A stretch of 64,000 nt of DNA from Salinimicrobium sp963739625 (GCA_963739625.1 CAVUAU010000018.1:62001-126000), one strand, 5' to 3'; positions 47,399 to 56,780 are shown, counted from the first letter of the stretch. Numbers and translations are program-made. The notes: generated by a model not told the origin, from the letters alone.

Positions 47399-50300
47399 AT
47401 GATACACATCTATAAAATTACAGGCATGACCTGCAACGGCTGCCGTTCACATGTTGAGAAGACACTGCAGGAGGTGGAAGGCGTGCAAAAAGCCAATGTA
47501 AATCTTGAAAAAGCTGAAGCCGTCATTTCGATGGACAAACACATTCCGATTGAGGTTTTTGAGGCTGCGCTTCAGAAGGAAGGCGGGAAATATCACATTG
47601 CTGCGAGTAACTCTGGCAAAGTTCCAAACTTTGCCAGAGTTGAAGAATCTGAAGGGAATTTCTCACATGATGATCAAAACTTTGGAAAAGTTGATCCCGG
47701 AAAATCCTCTTCTCCGGAAGCGGCTATGACTCACACTTATACAGTTACCGGCATGACCTGCAACGGCTGCCGTTCACATGTTGAGAAGACACTGCAGGAG
47801 GTTGAAGGCGTTCAAAAAGCCGATGTAAATCTTGAAAAAGCTGAAGCTGTCATTTCGATGGACAAGCACATTCCGGTTGAGGTTTTTGAGGCTGCGCTTC
47901 AGAAGGAAGGCGGGAAATATCACATTGCTGCGAGTAACTCTGGCAAAGTTCCAAACTTTGCCAGAGTTGAAGAATCTTCTCCTTCCGAAGATGAAAAAAA
48001 GACACCCTCCAAAAATGCCATTTTTGAGACCTCTTCTTCGGAAGCCAAAGGAGGAATGAAGCATACTTATTTAATCACCGGAATGACCTGTAACGGCTGC
48101 CGCTTTCACGTTGAGGAAACCCTGAACAAAGTCGACGGCGTGATTCGTGCCTCGGTAGATCTTGAAAAAGCAGAAGCTGAGGTCGAAATGCAGCAGCACA
48201 TAAAAACAGGAGTTTTTGAAGATGCCCTGCAAAAAAACGGCGGCAATTATCACATTTTAGACAAGAACGCTGGCAGAGTCATCCAGCAACAGTTTGAGAT
48301 CGTGGGAATGACCTGTAGCGGTTGCCGCGAACATGTGCAGGATGTGCTGCAGAAAGTAGAAGGAGTTGAAAAGGTCGAAGTGGACCTTGAAAAGGCAAAG
48401 GCTGTTGTGACGATGAAGAAACCGGTGCCGGTCACTGCTTTCCAGGAAGCGCTGCTGGAGGAAGCCGGTTCTTACAATATTTTTCTGCCGGGGCAGGATG
48501 CTTCGGCGCCACCCAAACCTAAGAAGCCTGCAGGCAAAGGCACGGGAACTTATTATTGCCCCATGCATTGTGAGGGCGACAAGACCTATGACAAACCCGG
48601 CGATTGTCCTGTTTGCGGAATGGATCTCGTGGAAGAGGTGAGTTTGGCGCCTGCAAAAGCGCAATACACCTGCCCAATGCATCCCGAGATCGTAGAAGAC
48701 GAACCGGGAAGCTGTCCCATCTGCGGAATGGACCTGGTGCGAATAGAACCCGATGTTTCCGGAGAAAAGAAGACCTACAACAAACTGGTCAAAAAGTTCA
48801 AGATAGCGGTGGCTTTTACGCTGCCAATCTTCCTGATCGCCATGTCTGAAATGATCTCTAAAAATCCGCTGTTTGAGCTGATGGAGCTTAAGGCATGGAA
48901 TTGGGTGCAGTTCGCCCTGTCGCTACCGGTGGTGTTCTACGCCACCTGGATGTTCTTTGAACGTGCCTGGCGATCCATTAAATCCTGGAACCTGAACATG
49001 TTTACCCTCATCGGGATTGGTGCCGGGGTGGCCTGGCTGTTCAGCGTGTTCGGAATGGTATTTCCTGATTTCTTTCCGGCGCAATTCAAAACCCCGGCAG
49101 GAACGGTACATGTATATTTTGAAGCTGCTACTGTTATTTTAACCCTCGTGCTGATGGGGCAGGTACTGGAAGCGAGGGCCCACAGCCGCACCAATTCCGC
49201 TATCAAAGAGTTGCTAAAACTGGCTCCCAACAAAGCTACTATTGTAGTAGACGGCGAAGAAAAAGTTATAGATACCGACAAAATTGAAGTGGGCGACATA
49301 CTACGGGTGAAACCGGGAGAAAAGATTCCGGTAGACGGAAGTATTCAGAAGGGGGAAACCAACATCGACGAGTCGATGATCACAGGAGAACCCATTCCGG
49401 TGGAAAAAGTGGAAGGCGATAAGGTGACTTCGGGAACCATTAACGGCAACCGCAGCTTTACCATGGTTGCTGAAAAAGTTGGAAACGAGACGCTGTTGGC
49501 GCAGATCATCAAGATGGTCAACGATGCCAGCCGTTCGCAGGCGCCCATTCAAAAATTGGCCGACCGGATCTCAGGTTATTTTGTGCCGGTGGTGGTATTT
49601 ATTTCAGTTATTACATTCATCATCTGGGCGATCTACGGTCCCGAACCACAATATGTATATGCATTGATCAATGCCATTGCAGTGCTTATTATCGCCTGTC
49701 CCTGTGCGCTTGGATTGGCTACGCCAATGTCGGTTATGGTAGGTGTAGGGAAAGGAGCACAAAATGGAGTTTTGATCAAGAACGCGCAGTCTCTGGAACA
49801 AATGAACCAGATCGATGTGCTTATAATCGACAAGACAGGAACTATTACTGAAGGAAAACCTTCAGTAGAAAAAGTGGTGGCTAATTCAGATTTTTCCGAA
49901 GAAGAAGTGATCAAATACCTGGCTTCGGTGAATTCACAAAGTGAACACCCGCTGGCCAGTGCTACAGTGAATTATGCAAAGGAGCGTAAAATTGCCCTTT
50001 TTGAAGCTTCAGATTTTAATGCTGTCACAGGGAAAGGAGTGACAGGAGAAACTTCAGGAAAAGAAGTAGCTATCGGGAATGAAAAACTGATGCAGCAGCT
50101 CAACCTGGAGGTTTCCGAAGAGCTTCAGCAAAGGGTAAGGCAGGAGCAGGAGCAGGGAAAAACGGTATCCTATATTGCTATTGATCATAAAATGGCCGGA
50201 TATGTTACAATCACCGATCCCATTAAAAAAACAAGTAAACAGGCCATCAAAGAACTGATCGACGACGGCGTGGAGGTCATTATGCTTACGGGAGACAACC

Positions 50301-50773
50301 AAAATACAGCAGCAGCTGTGGCTTCAGAACTGCATCTTTCAGGGTTTAAGGCGGGAATGCTTCCGCAGAACAAGCTGGAGGAGGTTGAGAAATTGCAGAA
50401 GCAAGGCAAAAAAGTGGCCATGGCCGGTGACGGAATTAACGATGCGCCCGCTCTTGCGAAAGCGGATATTGGGATTGCCATGGGAACAGGAACCGATGTT
50501 GCCATTGAAAGTGCTGAGATTACTCTTGTAAAAGGCGACCTGCACGGAGTGGTAAAGGCGCGAAACCTGAGCAAAAAGGTGATGAGCAACATCAAACAGA
50601 ACCTGTTCTTCGCCCTTATCTATAACACACTGGGAGTGCCAATCGCAGCCGGAGTCCTTTACCCGTTCTTCGGACTGTTACTGTCGCCAATGATCGCAGC
50701 GCTGGCAATGAGCTTTAGTTCTGTTTCGGTAATTGCGAATGCGCTGAGGTTGAGAACAGCTAAAATTGACTAG
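47399..50773 (+). CDS. copA: P1B-type copper-exporting ATPase with four HMA domains and two metal-binding heads
   Basis: An 1124-residue ATPase, roughly 300-400 residues longer than usual. In order: HMA domains with CxxC at Cys12/15, Cys121/124, Cys231/234 and Cys306/309; two heavy-metal-binding domains (YYCPMHCEGDKTYDKPGDCP at about 386, YTCPMHPEIVEDEPGSCPIC at about 423); then the P-type core with eight helices. Key sites are CPC at 767-769 (IIACPCALGLATP), the phosphorylated Asp811 in DKTGT, MITGEP, SEHPLA, and GDGINDAPALA. It pumps Cu(I) from the cytoplasm. HMA1 and HMA2 are nearly identical in DNA, showing a recent duplication. A terminator follows. Confidence 0.95.
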   Translation: MIHIYKITGMTCNGCRSHVEKTLQEVEGVQKANVNLEKAEAVISMDKHIPIEVFEAALQKEGGKYHIAASNSGKVPNFARVEESEGNFSHDDQNFGKVDPGKSSSPEAAMTHTYTVTGMTCNGCRSHVEKTLQEVEGVQKADVNLEKAEAVISMDKHIPVEVFEAALQKEGGKYHIAASNSGKVPNFARVEESSPSEDEKKTPSKNAIFETSSSEAKGGMKHTYLITGMTCNGCRFHVEETLNKVDGVIRASVDLEKAEAEVEMQQHIKTGVFEDALQKNGGNYHILDKNAGRVIQQQFEIVGMTCSGCREHVQDVLQKVEGVEKVEVDLEKAKAVVTMKKPVPVTAFQEALLEEAGSYNIFLPGQDASAPPKPKKPAGKGTGTYYCPMHCEGDKTYDKPGDCPVCGMDLVEEVSLAPAKAQYTCPMHPEIVEDEPGSCPICGMDLVRIEPDVSGEKKTYNKLVKKFKIAVAFTLPIFLIAMSEMISKNPLFELMELKAWNWVQFALSLPVVFYATWMFFERAWRSIKSWNLNMFTLIGIGAGVAWLFSVFGMVFPDFFPAQFKTPAGTVHVYFEAATVILTLVLMGQVLEARAHSRTNSAIKELLKLAPNKATIVVDGEEKVIDTDKIEVGDILRVKPGEKIPVDGSIQKGETNIDESMITGEPIPVEKVEGDKVTSGTINGNRSFTMVAEKVGNETLLAQIIKMVNDASRSQAPIQKLADRISGYFVPVVVFISVITFIIWAIYGPEPQYVYALINAIAVLIIACPCALGLATPMSVMVGVGKGAQNGVLIKNAQSLEQMNQIDVLIIDKTGTITEGKPSVEKVVANSDFSEEEVIKYLASVNSQSEHPLASATVNYAKERKIALFEASDFNAVTGKGVTGETSGKEVAIGNEKLMQQLNLEVSEELQQRVRQEQEQGKTVSYIAIDHKMAGYVTITDPIKKTSKQAIKELIDDGVEVIMLTGDNQNTAAAVASELHLSGFKAGMLPQNKLEEVEKLQKQGKKVAMAGDGINDAPALAKADIGIAMGTGTDVAIESAEITLVKGDLHGVVKARNLSKKVMSNIKQNLFFALIYNTLGVPIAAGVLYPFFGLLLSPMIAALAMSFSSVSVIANALRLRTAKID
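47423..47974 (+). repeat. recent tandem duplication of an HMA domain within the ATPase gene
   Basis: 47423-47648 and 47750-47975 are in frame with an offset of 327 bases (109 codons). Only about six or seven bases differ over some 230, most of them silent. The duplicated unit includes the domain and its linker NSGKVPNFARVEES. Confidence 0.85.
47609..47641. repeat. 15-bp perfect hairpin inside the coding linker after HMA1 (second copy at 47936-47968)
   Basis: AACTCTGGCAAAGTT-CCA-AACTTTGCCAGAGTT forms a perfect stem with a 3-base loop and encodes part of the linker NSGKVPNFARV. The duplicated domain carries the same hairpin at 47936-47968. Confidence 0.8.
48006..48033. repeat. CAAAAATG-type palindrome in the coding linker before HMA3
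   Basis: CCAAAAATG-C-CATTTTTGAG flanked by CCT and ACCTC encodes SKNAIFETS of the linker. It matches the repeat core seen in intergenic DNA at 31858 and 50774. Confidence 0.6.
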
Positions 50774-50792
50774 TCAAAAATGACATTTTTGA
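50774..50792. repeat. CAAAAATG-type palindromic repeat after the copper ATPase
   Basis: TCAAAAATGACATTTTTGA is a perfect 9-base inverted repeat around one A, starting directly after the ATPase stop and followed by AGCCTC. It precedes a separate GC-rich terminator. Confidence 0.6.
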
Positions 50793-50800
50793 AGCCTCAT

Positions 50801-50831
50801 AAAAAGAGCCGGAAATTTTCCGGCTCTTTTT
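50801..50831. terminator. bidirectional rho-independent terminator
   Basis: Perfect 15-base arms (AAAAAGAGCCGGAAA and its complement) around one base, between the convergent ATPase and lipoprotein genes, with A and T runs at the ends. Confidence 0.88.
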
Positions 50832-50833
50832 CT

Positions 50834-51623
50834 TTACACATTAATTGTTGACAGGTCCTGCCAAATTGTATTGTCATCCTCGAAACCAAAAATCTCGGGA
50901 ACATCTGTGTTAGGATCTGTTCCAAAAGTGAAATCTTCATCACCCTGATCTTCCACATGCAGTCTTGCAAATAATGGATCTCCGGCAGTGTAGTCATCGT
51001 TTAGAGTAACAACCACATTATCCTGGCTTCCGGATACCATTTCATATCCAACAATTTCAGATTCTGCGTTGTTAGGGTCTCCATTGTAGACGACGATCCA
51101 GCCACTGTCAGACACGGTAACATTGTCAAAGGTAATTGTGTTATCAGTGACTGTAGCATCAGAAATTGTGAAGTTAGGAGTGTTTACAGTAACGGTTTTT
51201 GTTGCACCGGTAATTGGTTTGTCTGTTCCTTCCTCAAATTTGCCGTCACCTGCACCAAACCCGTTATCTACGTAAAGCATGAGAAATACTGTGTCACCAT
51301 CTTCGAGGCTTGATTCATTCAGGTTTAATTCTACATCTGTATTACTGTCTTGCCGTCAGCAGTTTTTGAGCCAAAACTGTTCCCGAAGCTGTAGAGTCCC
51401 TGGCTACCAGCCATACATCGGTATTTGCTGTTACCGTGTCTACTACAAGGGTGTTCTGCGAAATTACCTGTGCATCATTGGTAACTGTAATTTGTCCCGT
51501 AGGATCGGGATTTACCATCCCATCTCCATCGTCATCATCGCTGCAGGAGGTAAAGCCAAGGCCTAAGGCCAACATCCCCAGGAATAGGGGAATCATTTTT
51601 AGATTCAATTTTGCGGTTTTCAT
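50834..51623 (-). pseudogene. DUF7282-like surface lipoprotein, split by a 1-bp frameshift
   Basis: Frame one starts at 51623 with a lipoprotein signal (lipobox LGFTSC) and an acidic SDDDDGDG tether, then ITVTNDAQVISQNTLVVDTV and DVWLVARDS. It stops at 51342. Frame two reads through the same place as DSNTDVELNLNESSLEDGDTVFLMLYVDNG and on to 50834. One extra A (T on the plus strand, 51350-51351) explains the break; without it the protein is 262 residues. The two halves look like repeated beta-sandwich units of the DUF7282 kind (DNTITFDNVTVSDSGWIVVY). The function is unknown; the acidic tether after Cys is typical of surface-exposed Bacteroidota lipoproteins. Confidence 0.8.
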
Positions 51624-51773
51624 AAAAAGCTATTTTTTTTGTTTGACAGCCGTAAACTGCAATATTCTATCCTGTTATGAAAATCTTTTTGTAGGAACTT
51701 AACTCAGTTTAAAAAGAGTTTAACTATTTGTATTACAGTGTTTTGCATATCTGTAGGAAAATTATATAAAAGC

Positions 51774-51804
51774 AAAAGGCCGGTTGTTCAACAACCGGCC
51801 TTTT
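51774..51804. terminator. rho-independent terminator of the metalloprotease gene
   Basis: AAAAGGCCGGTTGTT and its exact complement around one C. It lies 22 bases after the minus-strand stop of the metalloprotease gene, with T residues on both outer sides. Confidence 0.85.
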
Positions 51805-51825
51805 TGAAACTGAAACTGAAACTTT

Positions 51826-54322
51826 TTAGCTGTTTGGATCAAGAATAAGATTTACTCTTTCCAGGGCATCCTGCAGGTGGTACCTGCTCATGGTATCACG
51901 GCTTCTGCCAAGCGAGTTTCTAAGATCTCTTTGAAGCCTCTTCAGCTCACCACGAACAACAGGACGAATATCACTCTGGGCCACGTCAACGTTAGACCTG
52001 GTGATCCAGGAGCGGTAACGGGCAGGAATGTTTGGCTGCTCTTCGGTCATCAGGTATTCCATGCGGTCAATATAAGCACGCTGCAGGTTTCTTCTATAAG
52101 TATCCACAGATCTTCCGCTGCGAAGTTCGCTCCAAATGCCACTTCTAAGATCGTCCATCATGTCGAGAAGCCCGTAAGCCTTGCTGCCATTTACCTCTTC
52201 ATTTTCAATCAATCTTGCCATTCTTCCGAAGTCAAGCAGGTTGTTCAAAGTGCGCTCTTGAGTACTTCTTACGCGCTCCACGTTTCCGTCGAACTCAATC
52301 TTGTTGAAGATGTCCTGGTCGATCAACCATTCTGGAGTGTCAAAAAGTTGATTTTGAAGGAACTCCATTGCTCTTTTCTGCTTTTCTGCAGGAACGTGAA
52401 CAAAAACAGGACCTTCCTGGTCATAGGTTTTTGTAGTTTTCACAACTCCACCAATGTTGGCAGTCACATGGCCCATGTAGCGATTGTACTGCGCCAGCAC
52501 CTGCTCATACATTGTTTCCAGGTCTTCGTAATCTTTACCTTCTTCAGCGGTCCACTCAATAAGATTAGGAACGATGCGTTTCAGGTTTTTGATTCCGTAG
52601 GTGCTCGCAAGCATGGCGTCATCTCCAAGATCTTCGGTTTGAGAAGAAGGATCGATCACGCCGCTTTGCTGTGCTCCGAATCGATAAATAGGATCTCCGG
52701 CATGCTTCAGGATCCAGGAGTCGAGGGTTTTCTTTTCATCTTCGGCAGACTTGTCTAAAATTGGACGATAACCCCATTCGATAGCATATTTGTCATAAGG
52801 CCCGATATTTGGCATCAAAGCCACATCACCGTCCTCGGGCTGCGCAACATAATTGAAACGCGCGTAATCCATAATAGAAGGAGCAGTGCTGTATTTTGCA
52901 GTGAACTCAGGATCTCTCAAAGATTCAACAGGATAGGCAACAGAGCTTCCCATGTTGTGCGGCAGACCAAGCGTGTGGCCAACCTCGTGAGAAGAAACGA
53001 ACCTGATCAAACGGCCCATGATCTCATCCTTAAATTCCACTCCACGCGCATCTTCATTGATGGCGGCAGTTTGCACGAAGAACCAGTTTCTCAACAGGCT
53101 CATCACGTTGTGGTACCAGTTGATATCAGATTCCAGAATTTCTCCGGAACGTGGGTCACTTACGTGAGGCCCGTTGGCGTTCGGAATTGGGGAGGCCAGG
53201 TAACGGACTACAGAATAACGCACATCTTCTGGGCTCCAGTCAGGATCTTCCTCAACAGTTGGGGCTTCCTTAGCAATAATGGCATTTTTGAAACCTGCTG
53301 CTTCAAAGGCTTTTTGCCAGTCTTCGATCCCCTGCTTGATGTATGGGATCCATTTTTTTGGAGTGGCACGGTCTATATAATACACTATAGGTTCTTTTGG
53401 CTCAACCAGCTCCCCATTTTTGAACTTCTCCATGTCCTCATCCTTCACCTCAAGCCTCCAACGGTCAAGGTAGGTTACGGTTTCACTTTTTTGAGCATCC
53501 CGTCCATAGTCGGTTTGGCCTCTTGAGAACCAGCCTACGCGCTCATCTGCGTAGCGTCTCTTCATTGGTACCTTCGGAAGCAGGATCATCGAGTTGCTCA
53601 TTTTTACTGAAATAGAGGCGGTACTTGAATTTGATGGTGGTTCGCCGGCATTGTATGTCTTTACGTGGCGCACCTCGATATTCTCAGGATAACTCCTGAT
53701 GGTGTCGATATAAGAACGACTGGCATCCAGCCGGGTGATCTTGTATTCTTTCCTGTTTCTTTCGGGGAAACCAAGTGCCTGCACATCTTTTTGAAAGAGA
53801 TCGGTCACCTTGATGACAGTGGCGTTGTTCACAGAATCTTTGTGAAAAGCCTGAATGTCGAAAGAATAAGAGGATGGGCTCAAAATTGGAATTTACAACT
53901 GCTTCGTGAATAGGAAGAGAATCTGCAGCATAGATGTCGTGGGAAACTACGCGTAAAAGTACATCATTGTTCTTTTTCTCCCAGCGAAGCACCTGGGTAT
54001 TCTGCTTTCCGCCGCCAAAGCCAATTCCCGAGGCTGTTTGCGCGATCCTGGTCACCATGAGCATCTCACGGTTGAAGAGGCTGTCCGGGATCTCGTAGTA
54101 GTAATCCTCGTCGATTTGGTGAACGGTAAAAAGACCTTTATCTGTCTTTGCTTTTTTGGTGATGACATTGTCGTAAGGTTTAATGCCGTTCTTATCCTTT
54201 TCTGAAGGTTTGGCGGCAGTTACGGCAGCTTTTTTGTTCTTCTCTGGCTGAAAGACAGCGCAACTCGTCAACGAGAAAGAAAAACAAACAATAGCCAGCC
54301 GATACAGTAATCGGTTGTTCAT
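51826..54322 (-). pseudogene. zinc-dependent metalloprotease (DUF5117/DUF5118 type), split by a 1-bp frameshift
   Basis: The N-terminal frame starts at ATG 54322 with a lipoprotein signal (SLTSCAVF) and the DUF5118/DUF5117 opening (GLFTVHQIDEDYYYEIPDSL, REMLMVTRIAQTASGIGFGGG). The C-terminal frame holds the zinc site SSHEVGHTLGLPHNMGSS (HExxHxxGxxH) and SIMDYARFNYVAQPEDGD, which is metzincin-like with a Met-turn. The join at 53868-53869 needs one base removed, giving FEPILYSFDIQAFHKDSVN and an 831-residue protein, the normal size for this family. It should be anchored at the outer membrane or periplasm. Its substrates are unknown. Confidence 0.9.
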
Positions 54323-54481
54323 GTAATGTGAAATTTTGGTTAAAAGAAGCCCAATGTAAAAAAACAATATTTGGTTACCTAACACAAAGTTGTTTAATAA
54401 CAAGGGGTTGCAGTCTGCAAAACTTGGACAGCAACAGCGGCAAAAGGTTTAAAAATTTTAACATTTTTGAAGCTGAAGCAA

Positions 54482-54517
54482 AAAAAGCCACGGCTGCCTG
54501 AGCTGCCGTGGCTTTTT
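54482..54517. terminator. rho-independent terminator of lysS
   Basis: AAAAAGCCACGGC and GCCGTGGCTTTTT arms flank a short AGCTGC-type loop, 21 bases after the lysS stop. A CAAAAATGAC copy lies between the terminator and the stop. Confidence 0.85.
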
Positions 54518-54538
54518 ATACCTGTCAAAAATGACTTT

Positions 54539-56236
54539 TTAGAACCACTTTTCTACCTCATCGAGCTGCAGGGCTGCGATTGGTAGTTTGTTCTTTTTTC
54601 TAAGTCCGTTCAGCTTCTGGTGCACCTGAGTTGGTTTTTGCTCCTTCAGTTTGGGAACAGACCAGTACTCGTGCATCACCGTATCTACCCATTCCTGCGG
54701 AACTCCCAGCTTTAGGAAATCTTCGGGCTGTGGGGTCGGCGCTTTTTTCTCCGGCTTCATTTGCGGGAAAAAAAGTACCTCCTGGATGGATTGTTTATTG
54801 GTAAGGAACATGATCAACCTGTCCATTCCAATTCCCAGCCCCGAAGTTGGAGGCATTCCGTATTCCAAAGATCTTAAGAAGTCATTATCGATGAACATCG
54901 CTTCGTCATCCCCTTTTTCAGACAGTTCGAGTTGCTCTTCAAAACGGGCTCTCTGGTCGATAGGATCGTTCAATTCAGAATAAGCGTTGGCGATCTCTTT
55001 TCCGCAGACCATCAACTCAAAACGCTCTGTCAACTCCGGATTTTCACGGTGCTCCTTACAAAGCGGGCTCATTTCTTTAGGATAATCGGTAATGTAAGTT
55101 GGCTGAATGAAATTGCCCTCACATTTTTCTCCAAAGATCTCGTCGATCAATTTTCCTTTCCCCATGGTCTCGTCTACGTCGATGCCCATGCCTTTGGCAG
55201 CCTCAAAAAGTTCTTTTTCAGACTTGCCTGTAATGTCAAAGCCGGTGAATTTCTTGATCGCATCGGTCATGGTGACGCGGGCATAAGGTGCCTTAAAGTC
55301 TACTTCGTGTTTCCCATAGGTTGCTTTCGTGGTGCCGTTGACGGCGATTGCGCAATATTCCAACAGCTGCTCCACAAATTCCATCATCCAGTTGTAATCC
55401 TTGTAAGCTACATAGATCTCCATGGCGGTGAACTCGGGGTTGTGCGTACGATCCATTCCCTCATTTCTGAAGTTTTTGGAAAATTCATACACCCCGTCAA
55501 ATCCACCCACAATAAGCCTTTTAAGGTATAGCTCATTCGCGATCCTTAAATAAAGCGGAATATCCAGCGCATTGTGGTGCGTAATGAAAGGCCTTGCTGC
55601 AGCTCCACCGGGAATGGATTGCAGGATAGGAGTTTCAACTTCAAAGTAGCCTCTCTCGTTGAAGAAAGTTCGCATCGCGTTGAACAATTTTGTTCTCTTC
55701 ACGAAGATCTCCTTCACTTTTGGATTCACCACCAAATCGGCATATCGCTGACGATATCTCAATTCGGGATCATTGAATTCATCGAAGATATTCCCTTCCT
55801 TATCTGTCTTTGGCAGTGGAAGCGGCTTCAGCGATTTGCTCAACAGCTTGTAATCTTCCACTTTTACGGTCATTTCACCTACCTGTGTCTTGAAAAGTTC
55901 TCCTTCAATGCCAATGAAGTCACCTATATCGAGCAGTTTTTTATAGACGTCATTATATTTGCTTTTATCTTCCCCGGGACAAATCTCATCACGGTTGAAA
56001 TACACCTGGATCTTTCCGGTGGAATCCTGAATTTCGGCAAAAGAAGCTTTTCCCTGTATCCTTCTCGACATGAGCCGGCCGGCGATCACCACCTTCTTGT
56101 TCTCCTCAAAGTTCTTCTTTATTTCAGCTGCGGTATGGTCAACCGGAAAAAGTGCTGCCGGATAAGGGTCTATATTCAGTTTCCGCAGAGATTCAAGTTT
56201 CTCGCGGCGAATCATTTCCTGTTCAGATAAATGCAT
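54539..56236 (-). CDS. lysS: lysyl-tRNA synthetase, class II
   Basis: A 565-residue class II synthetase: an OB-fold anticodon domain (about 55-165), motif 2 in FRNEGMDRTHNPEFTAMEIYVAY, and motif 3 in GLGIGMDRLIMFLTNK. After the usual end (VLFFPQMKPE) there is a C-terminal extension of about 70 residues (PEDFLKLGVPQEWVDTVMHEYW ... ALQLDEVEKWF) that is typical of flavobacterial LysS. It charges tRNA-Lys. It is divergent from the yqaE-like gene. Confidence 0.97.
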   Translation of the reverse strand: MHLSEQEMIRREKLESLRKLNIDPYPAALFPVDHTAAEIKKNFEENKKVVIAGRLMSRRIQGKASFAEIQDSTGKIQVYFNRDEICPGEDKSKYNDVYKKLLDIGDFIGIEGELFKTQVGEMTVKVEDYKLLSKSLKPLPLPKTDKEGNIFDEFNDPELRYRQRYADLVVNPKVKEIFVKRTKLFNAMRTFFNERGYFEVETPILQSIPGGAAARPFITHHNALDIPLYLRIANELYLKRLIVGGFDGVYEFSKNFRNEGMDRTHNPEFTAMEIYVAYKDYNWMMEFVEQLLEYCAIAVNGTTKATYGKHEVDFKAPYARVTMTDAIKKFTGFDITGKSEKELFEAAKGMGIDVDETMGKGKLIDEIFGEKCEGNFIQPTYITDYPKEMSPLCKEHRENPELTERFELMVCGKEIANAYSELNDPIDQRARFEEQLELSEKGDDEAMFIDNDFLRSLEYGMPPTSGLGIGMDRLIMFLTNKQSIQEVLFFPQMKPEKKAPTPQPEDFLKLGVPQEWVDTVMHEYWSVPKLKEQKPTQVHQKLNGLRKKNKLPIAALQLDEVEKWF

Positions 56237-56261
56237 GTTTTTTATTTCAAATTTCGACTTG

Positions 56262-56292
56262 CAAAGATACAGACTATAGCATCACCAATCAA
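56262..56292 (-). promoter_or_regulatory. lysS promoter
   Basis: On the minus strand, TTG (56292-56290), 20 bases, then TATCTTTG (56269-56262), 25 bases before the lysS ATG. This fits the flavobacterial TTG-N17-23-TAnnTTTG consensus and is the best promoter in the window. Confidence 0.65.
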
Positions 56293-56340
56293 TTGTTTTT
56301 TAGCGATCCTAAAGGGCTTTTTCTCTGGCTGAGAAATTGG

Positions 56341-56348
56341 TATCTTTG
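56341..56348 (+). promoter_or_regulatory. -7 promoter box of the yqaE-like gene
   Basis: TATCTTTG, a perfect match, eight bases before the ATG at 56357, divergent from the lysS promoter. No TTG at -33 spacing was found. Confidence 0.5.
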
Positions 56349-56356
56349 TAAACATT

Positions 56357-56509
56357 ATGAGCATCTGGAGAGTTTTACTGTCGATATTATTTCCGCCCCT
56401 GGCAGTGCTGGACAAGGGTTGCGGCTCTGTCTTGATTGTCTTGATCCTTACACTTTTGGGGTGGATCCCCGGCGTTATCGCTGCCCTGATCATATTGAAT
56501 AGGAGGTAG
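56357..56509 (+). CDS. YqaE/Pmp3 family small membrane protein
   Basis: A 50-residue protein made of two hydrophobic helices (about 4-18 and 23-46) with the Pmp3/UPF0057 signatures FPPLAVLDKGCG and LGWIPGVIAALIIL. Members in plants, yeast and bacteria are stress-induced and affect membrane potential or salt tolerance. The gene is short and easily missed. Its own promoter box and the intergenic gap on both sides suggest a single-gene unit. Confidence 0.88.
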   Translation: MSIWRVLLSILFPPLAVLDKGCGSVLIVLILTLLGWIPGVIAALIILNRR

Positions 56510-56543
56510 TTGTTTTTTGGGTAATTACTTTATCTTTAGTGGT

Positions 56544-56780
56544 ATGGAAAATTTATTGGAGAGAATAACAATTGATCCCGACCTATGTGGAGGCAAGCCG
56601 ACTGTAAGAGGTACCAGGATTACGGTGCAAACGATTTTGGAGTATTTGGGAGCGGGGGACGCCAAAGAAGAAATTCTGGAACAATATCCATTTCTTGAGC
56701 CTGAAGACATTAATGCCTGCCTTAAGTTCGCTTCCTCGGTGATGGACAACAATTTTGAAGTCAAAGAATTGAATGGCTAA
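56544..56780 (+). CDS. DUF433 family antitoxin-like protein
   Basis: A 78-residue protein from the ATG at 56544 (a TTG at 56517 would add nine residues). The DUF433 pattern is plain: ITIDPDLCGGKPTVRGTRITVQTILEYLGAG, then EILEQYPFLEPEDINACLKFAS. DUF433 proteins have a winged-helix fold and pair with DUF5615 PIN-like proteins. The stop overlaps the next gene by eight bases. A TATCTTTA near-match to a -7 box lies at 56531-56538. Confidence 0.88.
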   Translation: MENLLERITIDPDLCGGKPTVRGTRITVQTILEYLGAGDAKEEILEQYPFLEPEDINACLKFASSVMDNNFEVKELNG

